DNA of 64,000 nt from the NCBI RefSeq assembly GCF_026711005.1, contig NZ_JAPPVJ010000005.1:379257-443256 (forward strand). Direction: 5' to 3'. Of the stretch, positions 18,011 through 26,868 are shown piece by piece. The notes beneath the pieces were generated by a model, which worked only from the letters and a program-made list of their open reading frames with translations, did no database searches and was not told the origin of the DNA. The DNA comes from Sphingobacterium sp. UT-1RO-CII-1 (GTDB lineage: Bacteria > Bacteroidota > Bacteroidia > Sphingobacteriales > Sphingobacteriaceae). The position numbers and the translations under genes are program-made. Numbering within the stretch: position 1 is the stretch's first letter; the number at the start of each line of letters is the position of its first letter.

Positions 18011-20584
18011 TTAAGCGATATTTCTTCCAGCATTGACCACTCCATAAATCGTACGGGCTATTAATTTTCTAAAAACAGCTTCTTTTTTATCAGATATCTT
18101 TCCTTGCGCTAATGATCGGATCGCATAATGCTGAATGATAAGCAACGGTAATACAATCTTCTCCCGTGCCAATATCGAAGCACGATCCACAGGGTAATCA
18201 GCCATCAATACATCCGAGTTACTTAGTTTAAGAGCATATTTTTTGGTAAGCTCAAACTCCGCTCTCAAATCTTTCCAAAACTCTCCAAAAGTCGGATCGT
18301 ACTGCATATATCCCGTTAAGTCAAAATTAGACTTTGTCATAGACATCATACAATTGTCTATAATGGTTTTAAACATACCTGAGCTTTCGTACAAGTTTTT
18401 AACATAAGACCACAGGTTGTTCTCTTCGGCCCAGCGCAAAGCTGTACCCACACCATAAAACCCAGGTATATTTTGCTTCAGCTGGCTCCATGAGGTCACA
18501 AAACTAATCGCCCGCAGATCCTCTAAACGCAACTCTTTTCCCGAGTTTCTCTTCACTGGCCTACTACTGATATTCACCTCAGAAAGTTGTTTTAAAGGGC
18601 TCATTGTTTCTAAATACTGTAAAAACAACGGATGCTTCCGTAAGCCCATAAACTTCACGTGGCTTTCGTGTGCCATCTGATCAATAACTTCTTTCTGCTT
18701 AGCGGTCAGTGTATCACCATCCTTTTGTTGAATTTCAGAAGCTATCCCCGCTTGCAGCAACTGCTCAATGTTGTAGCGAGCACTCTCAACAGAACCATAT
18801 TGGCTACTGATCGTTTGCCCCTGAATAGTCAACTGTATATGTTCATTTGCAATTTCTTTCCCCATAGAGGCATAAAAACGTTGTGTTTTACCTCCTCCAC
18901 GTGCTGGTGGCCCTCCACGTCCGTCAAAAAACACCAAATCAACATCATACTCACGGGCAATGGCGGTCAACTCGATTTTAGCACGGTAAATAGACCAGTT
19001 GGCCATTAAATACCCTCCGTCCTTCGTACTATCTGAAAAGCCTAACATAATGGTTTGCTTATTACCTCTTCTCTGCAAATGCTCGGCATATGAAGGGTTA
19101 GCGTACAAACTACGCATCACATCTGCTGCTCTTGACAAATCGTCAACCGTTTCAAATAATGGTACAAAGTCAATACTTAAACTTTCTTTGCTCCAGCCAC
19201 GCCATAAAAACAACTGCATCAGACTTAAAATATCCGATGCCTGCTGGCAATTACTAATAATAAAACGCTGCGCAGCACGCTCACTCCCCGAACGTTGTAT
19301 AGCTTTCAAAAGCTCTATTACTTCCAACGTATCAACAATCAGCTTGTCTGCATCGTCACCATAATTAAAATCAAATTCATTGAAAGTAATTTGGTTCTGC
19401 TTATCAGTTTCAGACAAACTAGTTTTATCCAAATCAATACCAGTCTCCGGAAAACGATTAACAAGATAGTCAAAAGTATTGCGCAGTATACTGCTATCCT
19501 GACGGATATCTAGCGTTGTAAAATAACAGCCAAACGTTGTTACCTTACGAATGAGATCTTCCACAAGTTCTACAAAAAGCCCATCATGCTGCTCTTCCAA
19601 AACGCTCTTAATTGCATGAAGATTTTCCAATATCAACGCTGTATCATCTTCCGGGTTTTCAATCGGATTAAAACTATTCTCATAAAAAATATTTTGTAAA
19701 ACCCCCAAATACTTCTCCACGCCCCTAAAGGTGATACGTCTTTTTACCACTCTAAAGTCGCGGTAATAGCAACGGAAAAGTATTGTTCTCAGCATGGCAG
19801 CTACTTTTTTAGTGCTCTCTGCTGTAACATTTGGGTTTCCGTCACGATCCCCTCCTGGCCAAAAACCTAACTCGATCAATTGCTTTACATCTTCCATGGG
19901 CAACTCGAGATCCGAATCAATTTTTGACTGAATCTCCGATGCTACTTTATAAAAAACATTCTCTAAAAACCAAGCTAAGCTTGCAGCTTCATCCACGGGA
20001 GTTGGTTGTTCCTTATTAATAAACGGTGTTTTCCCCAACTGTTGAAGCAACTGTTGAATATTAGGGAAGTCATTTGTTTTTAAAGCTTCTATCAGATCCG
20101 TAATAATGGCTAACACCGGCCCAGGGTAAAATTGCGTAGGGTGTGCAGTTAATACAAGTCGGACCGAGAAATCGCGCAATTTATCAACCACCTGCTTCTT
20201 CAATTCGGGATTATCTTTCGAGCGCTGAAAAAGCGCCTGCAAAACCCCAAACTCATCCGACTTACCTACAGCTTGAAATGCAGAATCCTCTACCGCATCA
20301 AACAAAACCACCTGCCGTTCTATATATTGAACTATTCGAAATAAAAAATCAATACGATCATCCGCTTGCACATACTGTTCGTATTGTCCGAAAAAACTCT
20401 CTATAATATTTTCAGGCGTTAAGTTTTCCTCCACCCCCTTCTCGCAATGTGTTGTAAAAAAAGGAAGAATCGTTCCAGTATGTTTCACACTTTGAAAAGG
20501 CAAAGTCAAGAAAAGACTCTTGTATAGATCAAATCGTGTTAGAACCTCATTATTAAAGACAGATTGTTTTTGACTCAATTTCAT
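18011..20584 (-). CDS. ppc: Phosphoenolpyruvate carboxylase
   Basis: An 857-residue enzyme, somewhat shorter than E. coli Ppc (883), adding bicarbonate to PEP to give oxaloacetate for the TCA cycle. Recognised motifs: LTAHPTQ (catalytic His, about 157), GFWPGGDRDGNPNVT (about 240), MLGFSDSTKDGGYLMANW (about 520) and a variant of the arginine loop, FFDGRGGPPARGGGK. The usual F-H-G-R-G-G has Asp for His here, while both loop arginines remain. The C-terminus is AGRNIA rather than the common RNTG end. Both look like features of a divergent subfamily rather than damage, as the rest is intact. A two-box promoter lies at 20739-20767. Confidence 0.93.
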   Translation of the reverse strand: MKLSQKQSVFNNEVLTRFDLYKSLFLTLPFQSVKHTGTILPFFTTHCEKGVEENLTPENIIESFFGQYEQYVQADDRIDFLFRIVQYIERQVVLFDAVEDSAFQAVGKSDEFGVLQALFQRSKDNPELKKQVVDKLRDFSVRLVLTAHPTQFYPGPVLAIITDLIEALKTNDFPNIQQLLQQLGKTPFINKEQPTPVDEAASLAWFLENVFYKVASEIQSKIDSDLELPMEDVKQLIELGFWPGGDRDGNPNVTAESTKKVAAMLRTILFRCYYRDFRVVKRRITFRGVEKYLGVLQNIFYENSFNPIENPEDDTALILENLHAIKSVLEEQHDGLFVELVEDLIRKVTTFGCYFTTLDIRQDSSILRNTFDYLVNRFPETGIDLDKTSLSETDKQNQITFNEFDFNYGDDADKLIVDTLEVIELLKAIQRSGSERAAQRFIISNCQQASDILSLMQLFLWRGWSKESLSIDFVPLFETVDDLSRAADVMRSLYANPSYAEHLQRRGNKQTIMLGFSDSTKDGGYLMANWSIYRAKIELTAIAREYDVDLVFFDGRGGPPARGGGKTQRFYASMGKEIANEHIQLTIQGQTISSQYGSVESARYNIEQLLQAGIASEIQQKDGDTLTAKQKEVIDQMAHESHVKFMGLRKHPLFLQYLETMSPLKQLSEVNISSRPVKRNSGKELRLEDLRAISFVTSWSQLKQNIPGFYGVGTALRWAEENNLWSYVKNLYESSGMFKTIIDNCMMSMTKSNFDLTGYMQYDPTFGEFWKDLRAEFELTKKYALKLSNSDVLMADYPVDRASILAREKIVLPLLIIQHYAIRSLAQGKISDKKEAVFRKLIARTIYGVVNAGRNIA

Positions 20585-20942
20585 GATTAACTATAAGAGA
20601 TAAGTAATGAACGAACGGTTAATTCTATTCGAACCGGACTAAATTATACAATAATTACATTAAATACAACCATAATATGAAATTTAAGTATTAAAAAATT
20701 ATATTTTTTATCAAAAAACCAACAAAACAGCATATTCGCAAAACTATTGTTAGAAACCTAGGTCAAACAACGCCTAGCCTAGCATAAAGCCTTTCTACCA
20801 CTATAAAACTACACAATTCGCAAAACAATAATAACCCCGCACGAATAAATTTGCTATATCTTTCATACAACCGGATAACTTACTATTTTTATGTAAATTT
20901 GAACAACCTTATACAGTTCTCACATTTTACTATTTCTTAACT
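20585..20942. other. Divergent control region between ppc and FUSC gene
   Basis: 358 nt, AT-rich, no ORF. It contains the two-box ppc promoter (20739-20767, minus) and, on the plus strand, two TAAATTTG boxes (20846-20853 and 20894-20901) that could drive the FUSC gene; the second lies 41 nt from its ATG. Neither plus-strand box has a TTTG at -33. Confidence 0.45.
20739..20767 (-). promoter_or_regulatory. Bacteroidota-type promoter for ppc
   Basis: On the minus strand: TTTG (20767-20764), 17 nt, then TAGTTTTG (20746-20739), matching the TTTG/TAnnTTTG consensus and spacing. It predicts a leader of roughly 150 nt before the ppc ATG at 20584. Confidence 0.5.
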
Positions 20943-23105
20943 ATGCATAAAACAAAAGAAATTTCACATTTCTTAAATAGTCAATACTTTGCGGAAGGCA
21001 TCAAAATCACACTGGGATGTATAGCCCCCATTCTAGTGTGTGCTTATACAGGCTATTTTGAAGTAGGAACGTTAATTTCTTTAGGTGCACTTGTTGTCGG
21101 CTTATCAGACACACCTGGCGCACCTTCCCACCGGCGGCTCGGGATGCTTTCAACATTACTTTTATGCTTAGCTTGTTATTTTATCATTATACATGTCAAT
21201 TTCTCGATAAGCTTAACAACCATAACATTTGCCATCCTTACTTTCCTGCTGGCAATGCTCGCTGTATTCAATGCACGTGCTGCAACCGTAGGAACGATGT
21301 CAACACTTATTATGGTATTTAACATCCACCCGGACTTGATCGCCGCCAACAAATGGCTATACATGCTTTACATAGGTATCGGTGGTCTGTGGTATATGCT
21401 CATCAGCATGTCTATGATGCGCATCCGCCCTTATCGTATAGCGCAGCAGCAGCTATCAGAGTCCATTAGACAAGTAGCCGACTACATCCGTGTTAAAGCT
21501 GATTTTTATGACCTCAAAATCAATGAAGATAAAAATTACTTAAAGCTTATCGAAACGCAGGTCAAAGTACATGACGAGCAGGAGTCGGTCAGAAATATAT
21601 TGTTTCAGAGCAAAAGATCAATTAAAGATACCACAAAAATCGGGCGTTATCTTACGCTTGTCTTCCTAGATATGGTCGATCTATTTGAACAAAGCATGAC
21701 CACTCAATATGACTACAGCACCATACGCTCGACCTATGGGGCCACGGGGGTACTTTTGTCATTTAAAAATGTCTTACTCAAAGTCACTCATGAAATGGAT
21801 AATATTGCTTACGCAATAAACGCCAACCGCATCCCCAAACCCACCTATAAGTTTGACAACGATATCATCCAGTTAAAAGCTGCTCTTGATAAATTGGATG
21901 AAGAGGGAGTAAACACCTTCCCTTTAAAAAAGATTATTATAAATATACGTGATATCGTTAAGTTTTTAGACAATATTTACAGCTACGGTTCATCCAATCT
22001 TTCGGAAATCCCTAAAGAGGAGATGGACTCTGTATCCCAGTTTATCACGAAAGACCAAATTGACTGGAAAAAGTTTAAAGACAACCTCAGTCTAGAGTCA
22101 TCATTTTTCAGACATGCACTCCGGACAGCTTTAGTCCTATCGGGCACCTACCTAAGCCTCCGACTTATGGACTTCAATCCAAACGGAATATATTGGACTT
22201 TATTAACCATACTCGTCATTTTAAAACCGGGGTTTGGTTTAACCAAGGAAAGAAATTTCCAACGGCTTATCGGCACAATAATTGGCGGTATTATAGGTGG
22301 AGTTGTCGTTTTTACTATTGATGACCCTACGATCCGTTTCGTCCTGCTAATTCTATTTTTCTTGATAGCATACAGTATGTTCCGGGTAAACTACATCGTG
22401 GCCGTCGTCTTTGTAACCCCTTATGTCCTGATACTGTTAAGCTTTAGGGGCATGAATAGTCTAGAGCTTGCACAAGAACGAATATTCGACACTTTTCTAG
22501 GTGGAATGATAGCATTCCTCTCCAGCTATATTATATTCCCTAACTGGGAAAGCTCCCAATTTAAAGGCAATATGCGAAGCCTGTTAATAGCCAACTATAA
22601 CTACATAGCACTAGCCGTACAAAGGCTCAATGGTCAAAGCATATCTGTCACCGCCTATAAGTTGGCAAGAAAGGAAGTCTACATTACATCCGCCAACATG
22701 GGGTCAACCTTTCAGCGCATGTTGACCGAGCCTAAATGGAGACAAACCTACACGACGGATGTCAACAGGTTTGTCATATTAAGCCACATCTTATCATCCT
22801 ACACAGCCAACTTACTCACCCAAGTGAACAAAACCTATGTAGAGCTTTTCAACAAAGAGCATGTAAACTTATTAAAAAGGATTTTATCCGAAATCGAAAA
22901 AGCGATCTTACTCCTGCCTGATGACAGCAGAAATAGTGCTTTCACTCCTTTCCAAGACTTTCCCACGCTACAAGAATGTGTCCATGAAGAAGAGGATGCA
23001 AATTTAATTACGGAACAATTACAGTTTTTAAGTAAAATTTCGAGAGATTTACACAAAGTAACACAAGACCTATCTCCTCAACAGATAGAAGGTCACACAG
23101 CTTGA
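20943..23105 (+). CDS. FUSC-family inner-membrane protein (YccS/YhfK-like)
   Basis: A 720-residue membrane protein with two blocks of transmembrane segments (about 20-165 and 385-530) separated by a soluble helical region, the repeat layout of fusaric-acid-resistance/aromatic-acid exporter (FUSC) proteins such as YccS. Visible pieces: GALVVGLSDTPGAPSHRR in the first block and WTLLTILVILKPGFGLTKERNFQRLIGTIIGG in the second, a conserved FUSC segment. The transported compound is unknown. It is separated from the next gene by only 4 nt, so transport and the reductase may be linked. Confidence 0.87.
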   Translation: MHKTKEISHFLNSQYFAEGIKITLGCIAPILVCAYTGYFEVGTLISLGALVVGLSDTPGAPSHRRLGMLSTLLLCLACYFIIIHVNFSISLTTITFAILTFLLAMLAVFNARAATVGTMSTLIMVFNIHPDLIAANKWLYMLYIGIGGLWYMLISMSMMRIRPYRIAQQQLSESIRQVADYIRVKADFYDLKINEDKNYLKLIETQVKVHDEQESVRNILFQSKRSIKDTTKIGRYLTLVFLDMVDLFEQSMTTQYDYSTIRSTYGATGVLLSFKNVLLKVTHEMDNIAYAINANRIPKPTYKFDNDIIQLKAALDKLDEEGVNTFPLKKIIINIRDIVKFLDNIYSYGSSNLSEIPKEEMDSVSQFITKDQIDWKKFKDNLSLESSFFRHALRTALVLSGTYLSLRLMDFNPNGIYWTLLTILVILKPGFGLTKERNFQRLIGTIIGGIIGGVVVFTIDDPTIRFVLLILFFLIAYSMFRVNYIVAVVFVTPYVLILLSFRGMNSLELAQERIFDTFLGGMIAFLSSYIIFPNWESSQFKGNMRSLLIANYNYIALAVQRLNGQSISVTAYKLARKEVYITSANMGSTFQRMLTEPKWRQTYTTDVNRFVILSHILSSYTANLLTQVNKTYVELFNKEHVNLLKRILSEIEKAILLLPDDSRNSAFTPFQDFPTLQECVHEEEDANLITEQLQFLSKISRDLHKVTQDLSPQQIEGHTA

Positions 23106-23109
23106 AAGA

Positions 23110-24090
23110 ATGAATAATTATTTTGACGTATTAATAATAGGCGCAGGCCCCATCGGTTTGGCTTGCGCTATAGAATTGCAAAAAAAAGGACTATCTCACA
23201 TTATATTAGAAAAGGGCTGCTTGGTCAACTCATTGTACAACTACCCCGTCAATATGACTTTCTTTTCATCAGCCGAACGTCTCGAAATCGGAGATACACC
23301 ATTTGTTACTACTCTTCCGAAACCAAAACGCGCAGAAGCCTTAGAATACTACAGACGGATAGAAGATAAATTTGCACTCAACACCCACCTTTTTGAAGAA
23401 GTGCAAGAAGTAGTAAAGAAAGAAAGCCTCTTCTTTGTGAAATCCTCAAAAGATAATTATGTTGCAAGATACGTCATCATTGCAACAGGTTTTTACGACA
23501 TTCCTACTTCTTTAAATATACCTGGCGAAAACCTACCGAAAGTATCCCACTATTATAATGACCCACATTATTATGCAAAGCAGAATGTGGTAGTCATTGG
23601 CGCAAGCAACTCCTCCGTAGATGCTGCTCTAGAGACTTTTCGTAAAGGTGCGAATGTCACGATGGTCGTTAGAGGTCCTGAAATTGGGCCACGGGTTAAA
23701 TATTGGGTCAGGCCCGACGTAGAAAACAGAATTTCCGCAGGCGAAATTAAAGCTCATTTTAACAGCCAGTTACTTGAAATAACAGAAAATAACGTAAAAA
23801 TAAATACGCCACAAGGTATTCTTGAAATCCCGAATGACTTTGTTTTGGCTCTAACTGGTTATCAGCCCAATTTTGATTTTCTACGCAAAGTTGACGTTAA
23901 AATAGACACAACGAATGCCATGATTCCGCAACACAACGAAAGCACTATGGAAACTAATATTCCAGGGCTTTACCTCGCTGGCGTAGTCTGCGGAGGATTA
24001 AACACACATCTTTGGTTTATTGAAAACTCAAGAATTCATGCCGAAATTATAACCAAACATATTGTAGAACAACAAGCATTACGGACGTAA
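23110..24090 (+). CDS. ypdA: YpdA-like FAD/NAD(P) reductase (putative bacillithiol disulfide reductase)
   Basis: 326 residues with two dinucleotide-binding motifs: LIIGAGPIGLACAIEL (FAD, residues 8-23) and VVVIGASNSSVDAALE (NADPH, about 160-175), plus the C-terminal GLYLAGVVCGG FAD site. The segment NYPVNMTFFSSAERLEIG is characteristic of YpdA, the flavoprotein that reduces oxidised bacillithiol. No CxxC redox pair is seen, as expected for YpdA. It is co-transcribed with the FUSC gene. Its last 12 nt overlap the end of the convergent TetR gene. Bacillithiol use by this organism is inference. Confidence 0.85.
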   Translation: MNNYFDVLIIGAGPIGLACAIELQKKGLSHIILEKGCLVNSLYNYPVNMTFFSSAERLEIGDTPFVTTLPKPKRAEALEYYRRIEDKFALNTHLFEEVQEVVKKESLFFVKSSKDNYVARYVIIATGFYDIPTSLNIPGENLPKVSHYYNDPHYYAKQNVVVIGASNSSVDAALETFRKGANVTMVVRGPEIGPRVKYWVRPDVENRISAGEIKAHFNSQLLEITENNVKINTPQGILEIPNDFVLALTGYQPNFDFLRKVDVKIDTTNAMIPQHNESTMETNIPGLYLAGVVCGGLNTHLWFIENSRIHAEIITKHIVEQQALRT

Positions 24091-24696
24091 TCCTCGCAGT
24101 AAAATAGACATCATTTTTTTCTGTTTACGCAAAATACGCTCAAACTCTTCAGGTGTAGGGAATAAGAAATTATTGTTACATTCTTTATTTAACACACCTG
24201 TTCGCATGCCCATTAGAGCAAAGAGAAAAATCTCTGCAGTTTCTTCCAATCCGTCCACCACAATTTCATTATTCTCAACCCCCATCTGGAGGATACGAAC
24301 AAATTGCTCTTTAACTTTTTCAAAGAATGGGCCTAAGCTTTTCGTCATTTCGCAGGGGTTCTGAATAAACAGAGAGGAAGAATATTCAAACAGATTATAA
24401 TTCTCTTTCATAGTCTGCATACGCACTTCCAAGGTAAATAAAAGTGCTTTCTCCACACTTCTGGACTTCATCAGGTATGTATCCACACGATTAACCATTT
24501 CGTTAATCACATACTCCATTACTGCCGTATATAAACTATGCTTATCCGGATAATAATAATACAGTAAAGCTTTCGAGAACGACAGATCCTTAGCAATCTC
24601 TGCCATCGTCGTTTTCGCCATCCCAAAATGGGCAAACCGACGCTTAGCAACTTCCAAAATTTTAGCTCTTTTTAAATCAACATTCTTCGACATCAA
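24079..24696 (-). CDS. TetR/AcrR-family transcriptional regulator
   Basis: A 205-residue regulator. The N-terminal helix-turn-helix domain is clear (RAKILEVAKRRFAHFGMAKTTMAEIAKDLSFSKALLYYYYPDKHSLYTAV, about 8-57), followed by a ligand-binding helical domain. It is divergent from murB; the 96-nt gap holds a near-perfect 20-bp palindrome (24730-24749) that is a good operator for autoregulation. It overlaps the ypdA-like gene tail to tail by 12 nt. The FUSC/YpdA pair next door is a possible second target, but no copy of the palindrome is seen there. Confidence 0.93.
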   Translation of the reverse strand: MMSKNVDLKRAKILEVAKRRFAHFGMAKTTMAEIAKDLSFSKALLYYYYPDKHSLYTAVMEYVINEMVNRVDTYLMKSRSVEKALLFTLEVRMQTMKENYNLFEYSSSLFIQNPCEMTKSLGPFFEKVKEQFVRILQMGVENNEIVVDGLEETAEIFLFALMGMRTGVLNKECNNNFLFPTPEEFERILRKQKKMMSILLRGLRP

Positions 24697-24729
24697 TAAT
24701 TATTACTTTAATACTGTTGTTTATATTAT

Positions 24730-24749
24730 CTTTACACTATAGTATAAAG
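24730..24749. promoter_or_regulatory. Candidate TetR operator
   Basis: CTTTACACTATAGTATAAAG is palindromic in 18 of 20 positions and lies 33 nt from the TetR start and 43 nt from the murB start. Position, length and symmetry suit a TetR-family site. Confidence 0.6.
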
Positions 24750-24792
24750 TTAGTCCTTTTTTTGATTTATTAAAAGGATCAGTCAACATAAA

Positions 24793-25809
24793 ATGACAAA
24801 ACACATCCATCAAAACGCTTCATTAAAAGCATATAACACTTTCGGAGTCGATGCATCATGCAATAAACTCATACATATTTATTCAGAGAACGAACTGCCA
24901 AACATCTATGAACAAGGCTATTTCGATCAAAACACATTCATTCTAGGAGGTGGCAGCAATGTCCTTTTTACGAAAGATTATCCGGGCACTATCCTGAAAG
25001 TTGATAATAAAGGAATTAGCCATTTCATCGAAGGAAATTACATCTATATAACAGCTAAAGCTGGAGAAATATGGAATGACTTCGTCTGGTATTGTATTGA
25101 CCGTGGTTTTGGCGGAGTCGAAAATATGGCGCTCATCCCTGGTACTGTTGGCGCCTCCCCTATCCAAAATATTGGTGCTTACGGCACCGAGCTCATGGAT
25201 GTATTTTATAGTTGTCAAGCATTTGACACCCATACTGGCAGCTTCACTAGCTTTAGTAAAGACGATTGTAAATTCACTTATAGAGACAGCATATTTAAAA
25301 CAGAATATAAGGGACGCTACGTTATCACTGCTGTTACTTATAAGCTATCTCTACAACATAAAATAAACACCTCTTACGGTGCTATAAACACCGAATTAAG
25401 CCGCAAAGGAATAAACAACCCTACTATAAAAGAAGTAGCGGAAGCGGTTTCAACAATTAGAGTAGAAAAACTACCCGACCCTTCAACAATCGGCAACGCG
25501 GGCAGTTTCTTCAAAAATCCTATTATAGCAACAGATTTTCTCCAGAGCCTTAAAGAGAAATTCCCTGATATCATATACTATATTGTAGACGACAGAAAAG
25601 TAAAACTAGCTGCTGGCTGGCTGATTGAACAATGTGGCTGGAAAGGAAAAAGAGATGGAAATGCTGCTGTTTGGAAAAACCAAGCACTGGTTCTCACAAA
25701 TACTGGCGAAGCTTCGGGAACAGAAATTTACAACCTATCGTCTAAAATAATGAACGATGTGTATCAAAAGTTTAATGTAAAACTAGAACGTGAAGTAAAT
25801 GTTTTATAA
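24793..25809 (+). CDS. murB: UDP-N-acetylmuramate dehydrogenase
   Basis: A 338-residue FAD enzyme that reduces UDP-GlcNAc-enolpyruvate to UDP-MurNAc in peptidoglycan synthesis. FAD-binding segments ILGGGSNVLFTKDYPG (about 52) and ALIPGTVGASPIQNIGAYG (about 116) and the catalytic serine region IGNAGSFFKNP (about 236) are all present. Sequence and length fit the type I (E. coli-like) MurB. It stands alone, divergent from the TetR gene. Confidence 0.96.
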   Translation: MTKHIHQNASLKAYNTFGVDASCNKLIHIYSENELPNIYEQGYFDQNTFILGGGSNVLFTKDYPGTILKVDNKGISHFIEGNYIYITAKAGEIWNDFVWYCIDRGFGGVENMALIPGTVGASPIQNIGAYGTELMDVFYSCQAFDTHTGSFTSFSKDDCKFTYRDSIFKTEYKGRYVITAVTYKLSLQHKINTSYGAINTELSRKGINNPTIKEVAEAVSTIRVEKLPDPSTIGNAGSFFKNPIIATDFLQSLKEKFPDIIYYIVDDRKVKLAAGWLIEQCGWKGKRDGNAAVWKNQALVLTNTGEASGTEIYNLSSKIMNDVYQKFNVKLEREVNVL

Positions 25810-25964
25810 TTTTTTGAAAAAAACATCATTTTTTTGCTAAAACTGAACAAAAAGCGACCAAGAGCATAGTAAACAGCTATTTATATTCAACAAAAAAGAC
25901 AATTATTAACTTAATAATAATCTAAAATTTATTCATTTTTAACCTGTTTTGAAAAGTTTAGCAC

Positions 25965-25992
25965 AGCGTTTGTATTGTTTATACCAAACGCT
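25965..25992. promoter_or_regulatory. Inverted repeat upstream of the ECF sigma gene
   Basis: Arms AGCGTTTG-TAT (25965-25975) and ATACCAAACGCT (25981-25992) pair over 11 bp with a one-base bulge and a 5-nt loop. It lies about 90 nt upstream of the sigma factor ATG in a 271-nt gene-free gap. It could be an operator or a leader hairpin. Confidence 0.4.
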
Positions 25993-26080
25993 ATACTTCA
26001 TATGGCATGAGGTGTTGCCTATTAATGACTGATTGATTAACGATCAATTAGTATTTGTAAACTTTTTAATCCAATCAATA

Positions 26081-26593
26081 ATGAACAAATTAGAATTCAA
26101 TGCCTTGATTACGGATCATGCTGACTCATTAAAGGTCTATGCAAGAAATTTCACTAGAGATCAGGATGACGCAAACGACTTAGTACAAGAAACATTATTA
26201 AAGGCAGTAACCTATTTTAAAAACTTCAAAGAAGGCACCAATTTGAAAGGTTGGTTATACACCATTATGAAGAACACCTTCATAAACAATTACCGCCGCT
26301 TAGTAAAAACTAATTCATTTATAACCAAAGAAGAAGAAATTACGAGCGCAAACTTATTTGTTTCCGCCAGTAAAAACCGTGGAGAAAGTAAATTTATTAT
26401 GGACGACATCAATGATGCCCTGTCCAACCTATCCGACGAATATTATATACCTTTCACCATGTACTTTGAAGGCTACAAATACCACGAAATATCAGACCAC
26501 CTCAATATTCCCATAGGTACCGTCAAGACACGTATACATGTGGCAAGAAAGTCAATGAAAAAAACATTAAACGCCTACAAATTCACTAATTAA
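26081..26593 (+). CDS. ECF-type RNA polymerase sigma factor
   Basis: A 170-residue sigma-70 family protein with region 2 (about 8-75, ARNFTRDQDDANDLVQETLLKA... FKEGTNLKGWLYTIMKNTFIN) and region 4 (about 110-165, LSDEYYIPFTMYFEGYKYHEISDHLNIPIGTVKTRIHVAR). I take the ATG at 26081: the 16 extra residues from an upstream start do not look conserved. No FecR-type anti-sigma gene is adjacent, so it probably belongs to the broad Bacteroidota ECF group without a linked anti-sigma. A 14-bp perfect hairpin covers its stop codon. Confidence 0.9.
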   Translation: MNKLEFNALITDHADSLKVYARNFTRDQDDANDLVQETLLKAVTYFKNFKEGTNLKGWLYTIMKNTFINNYRRLVKTNSFITKEEEITSANLFVSASKNRGESKFIMDDINDALSNLSDEYYIPFTMYFEGYKYHEISDHLNIPIGTVKTRIHVARKSMKKTLNAYKFTN

Positions 26594-26615
26594 AGCTGTA
26601 CCTTTAATTAGTGAA
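26582..26615 (+). promoter_or_regulatory. Hairpin covering the sigma stop and the GTG start of the next gene
   Basis: A perfect 14-bp inverted repeat (26582-26595 and 26602-26615, loop CTGTAC). No T-run follows, so it does not look like a terminator. The stem holds both the TAA of the sigma gene and the GTG of the cytochrome b5-like gene, which suggests control of translation initiation. Confidence 0.55.
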
Positions 26616-26856
26616 GCAAGAAGACAAACTTCCTACTATCAGTAGGGCACAATTATCTTTAAGAAATGGGCAGGATAAACCTGAAATATGGGTATGCTAC
26701 CAGGGGCAAGTATATGATGTTACCGCAAGCAGATTATGGCGAAACGGACAGCATTACGAACATTGGGCTGGACAGGATCTGACGCAAGAACTTCAGGACG
26801 CTCCGCATTCGGCACATGTTTTCAAAAAGTTTCCGATTATAGGCCGATTAGCCTAA
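26611..26856 (+). CDS. Small cytochrome b5-like heme/steroid-binding domain protein
   Basis: 81 residues. The segment VYDVTASRLWRNGQHYEHWAGQDLTQEL...HSAHVFKKFPIIGRL matches the short bacterial cytochrome b5-like proteins, with His residues in QHYEHWAG and PHSAH as possible heme ligands. Start is GTG, the only usual start in the frame, because a stop codon lies two codons upstream. It follows the sigma gene by 17 nt and should be co-transcribed. No signal peptide or membrane segment. A heme or small-ligand role is family knowledge, not shown here. Confidence 0.78.
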   Translation: MKQEDKLPTISRAQLSLRNGQDKPEIWVCYQGQVYDVTASRLWRNGQHYEHWAGQDLTQELQDAPHSAHVFKKFPIIGRLA

Positions 26857-26868
26857 AATCGGAAACCA

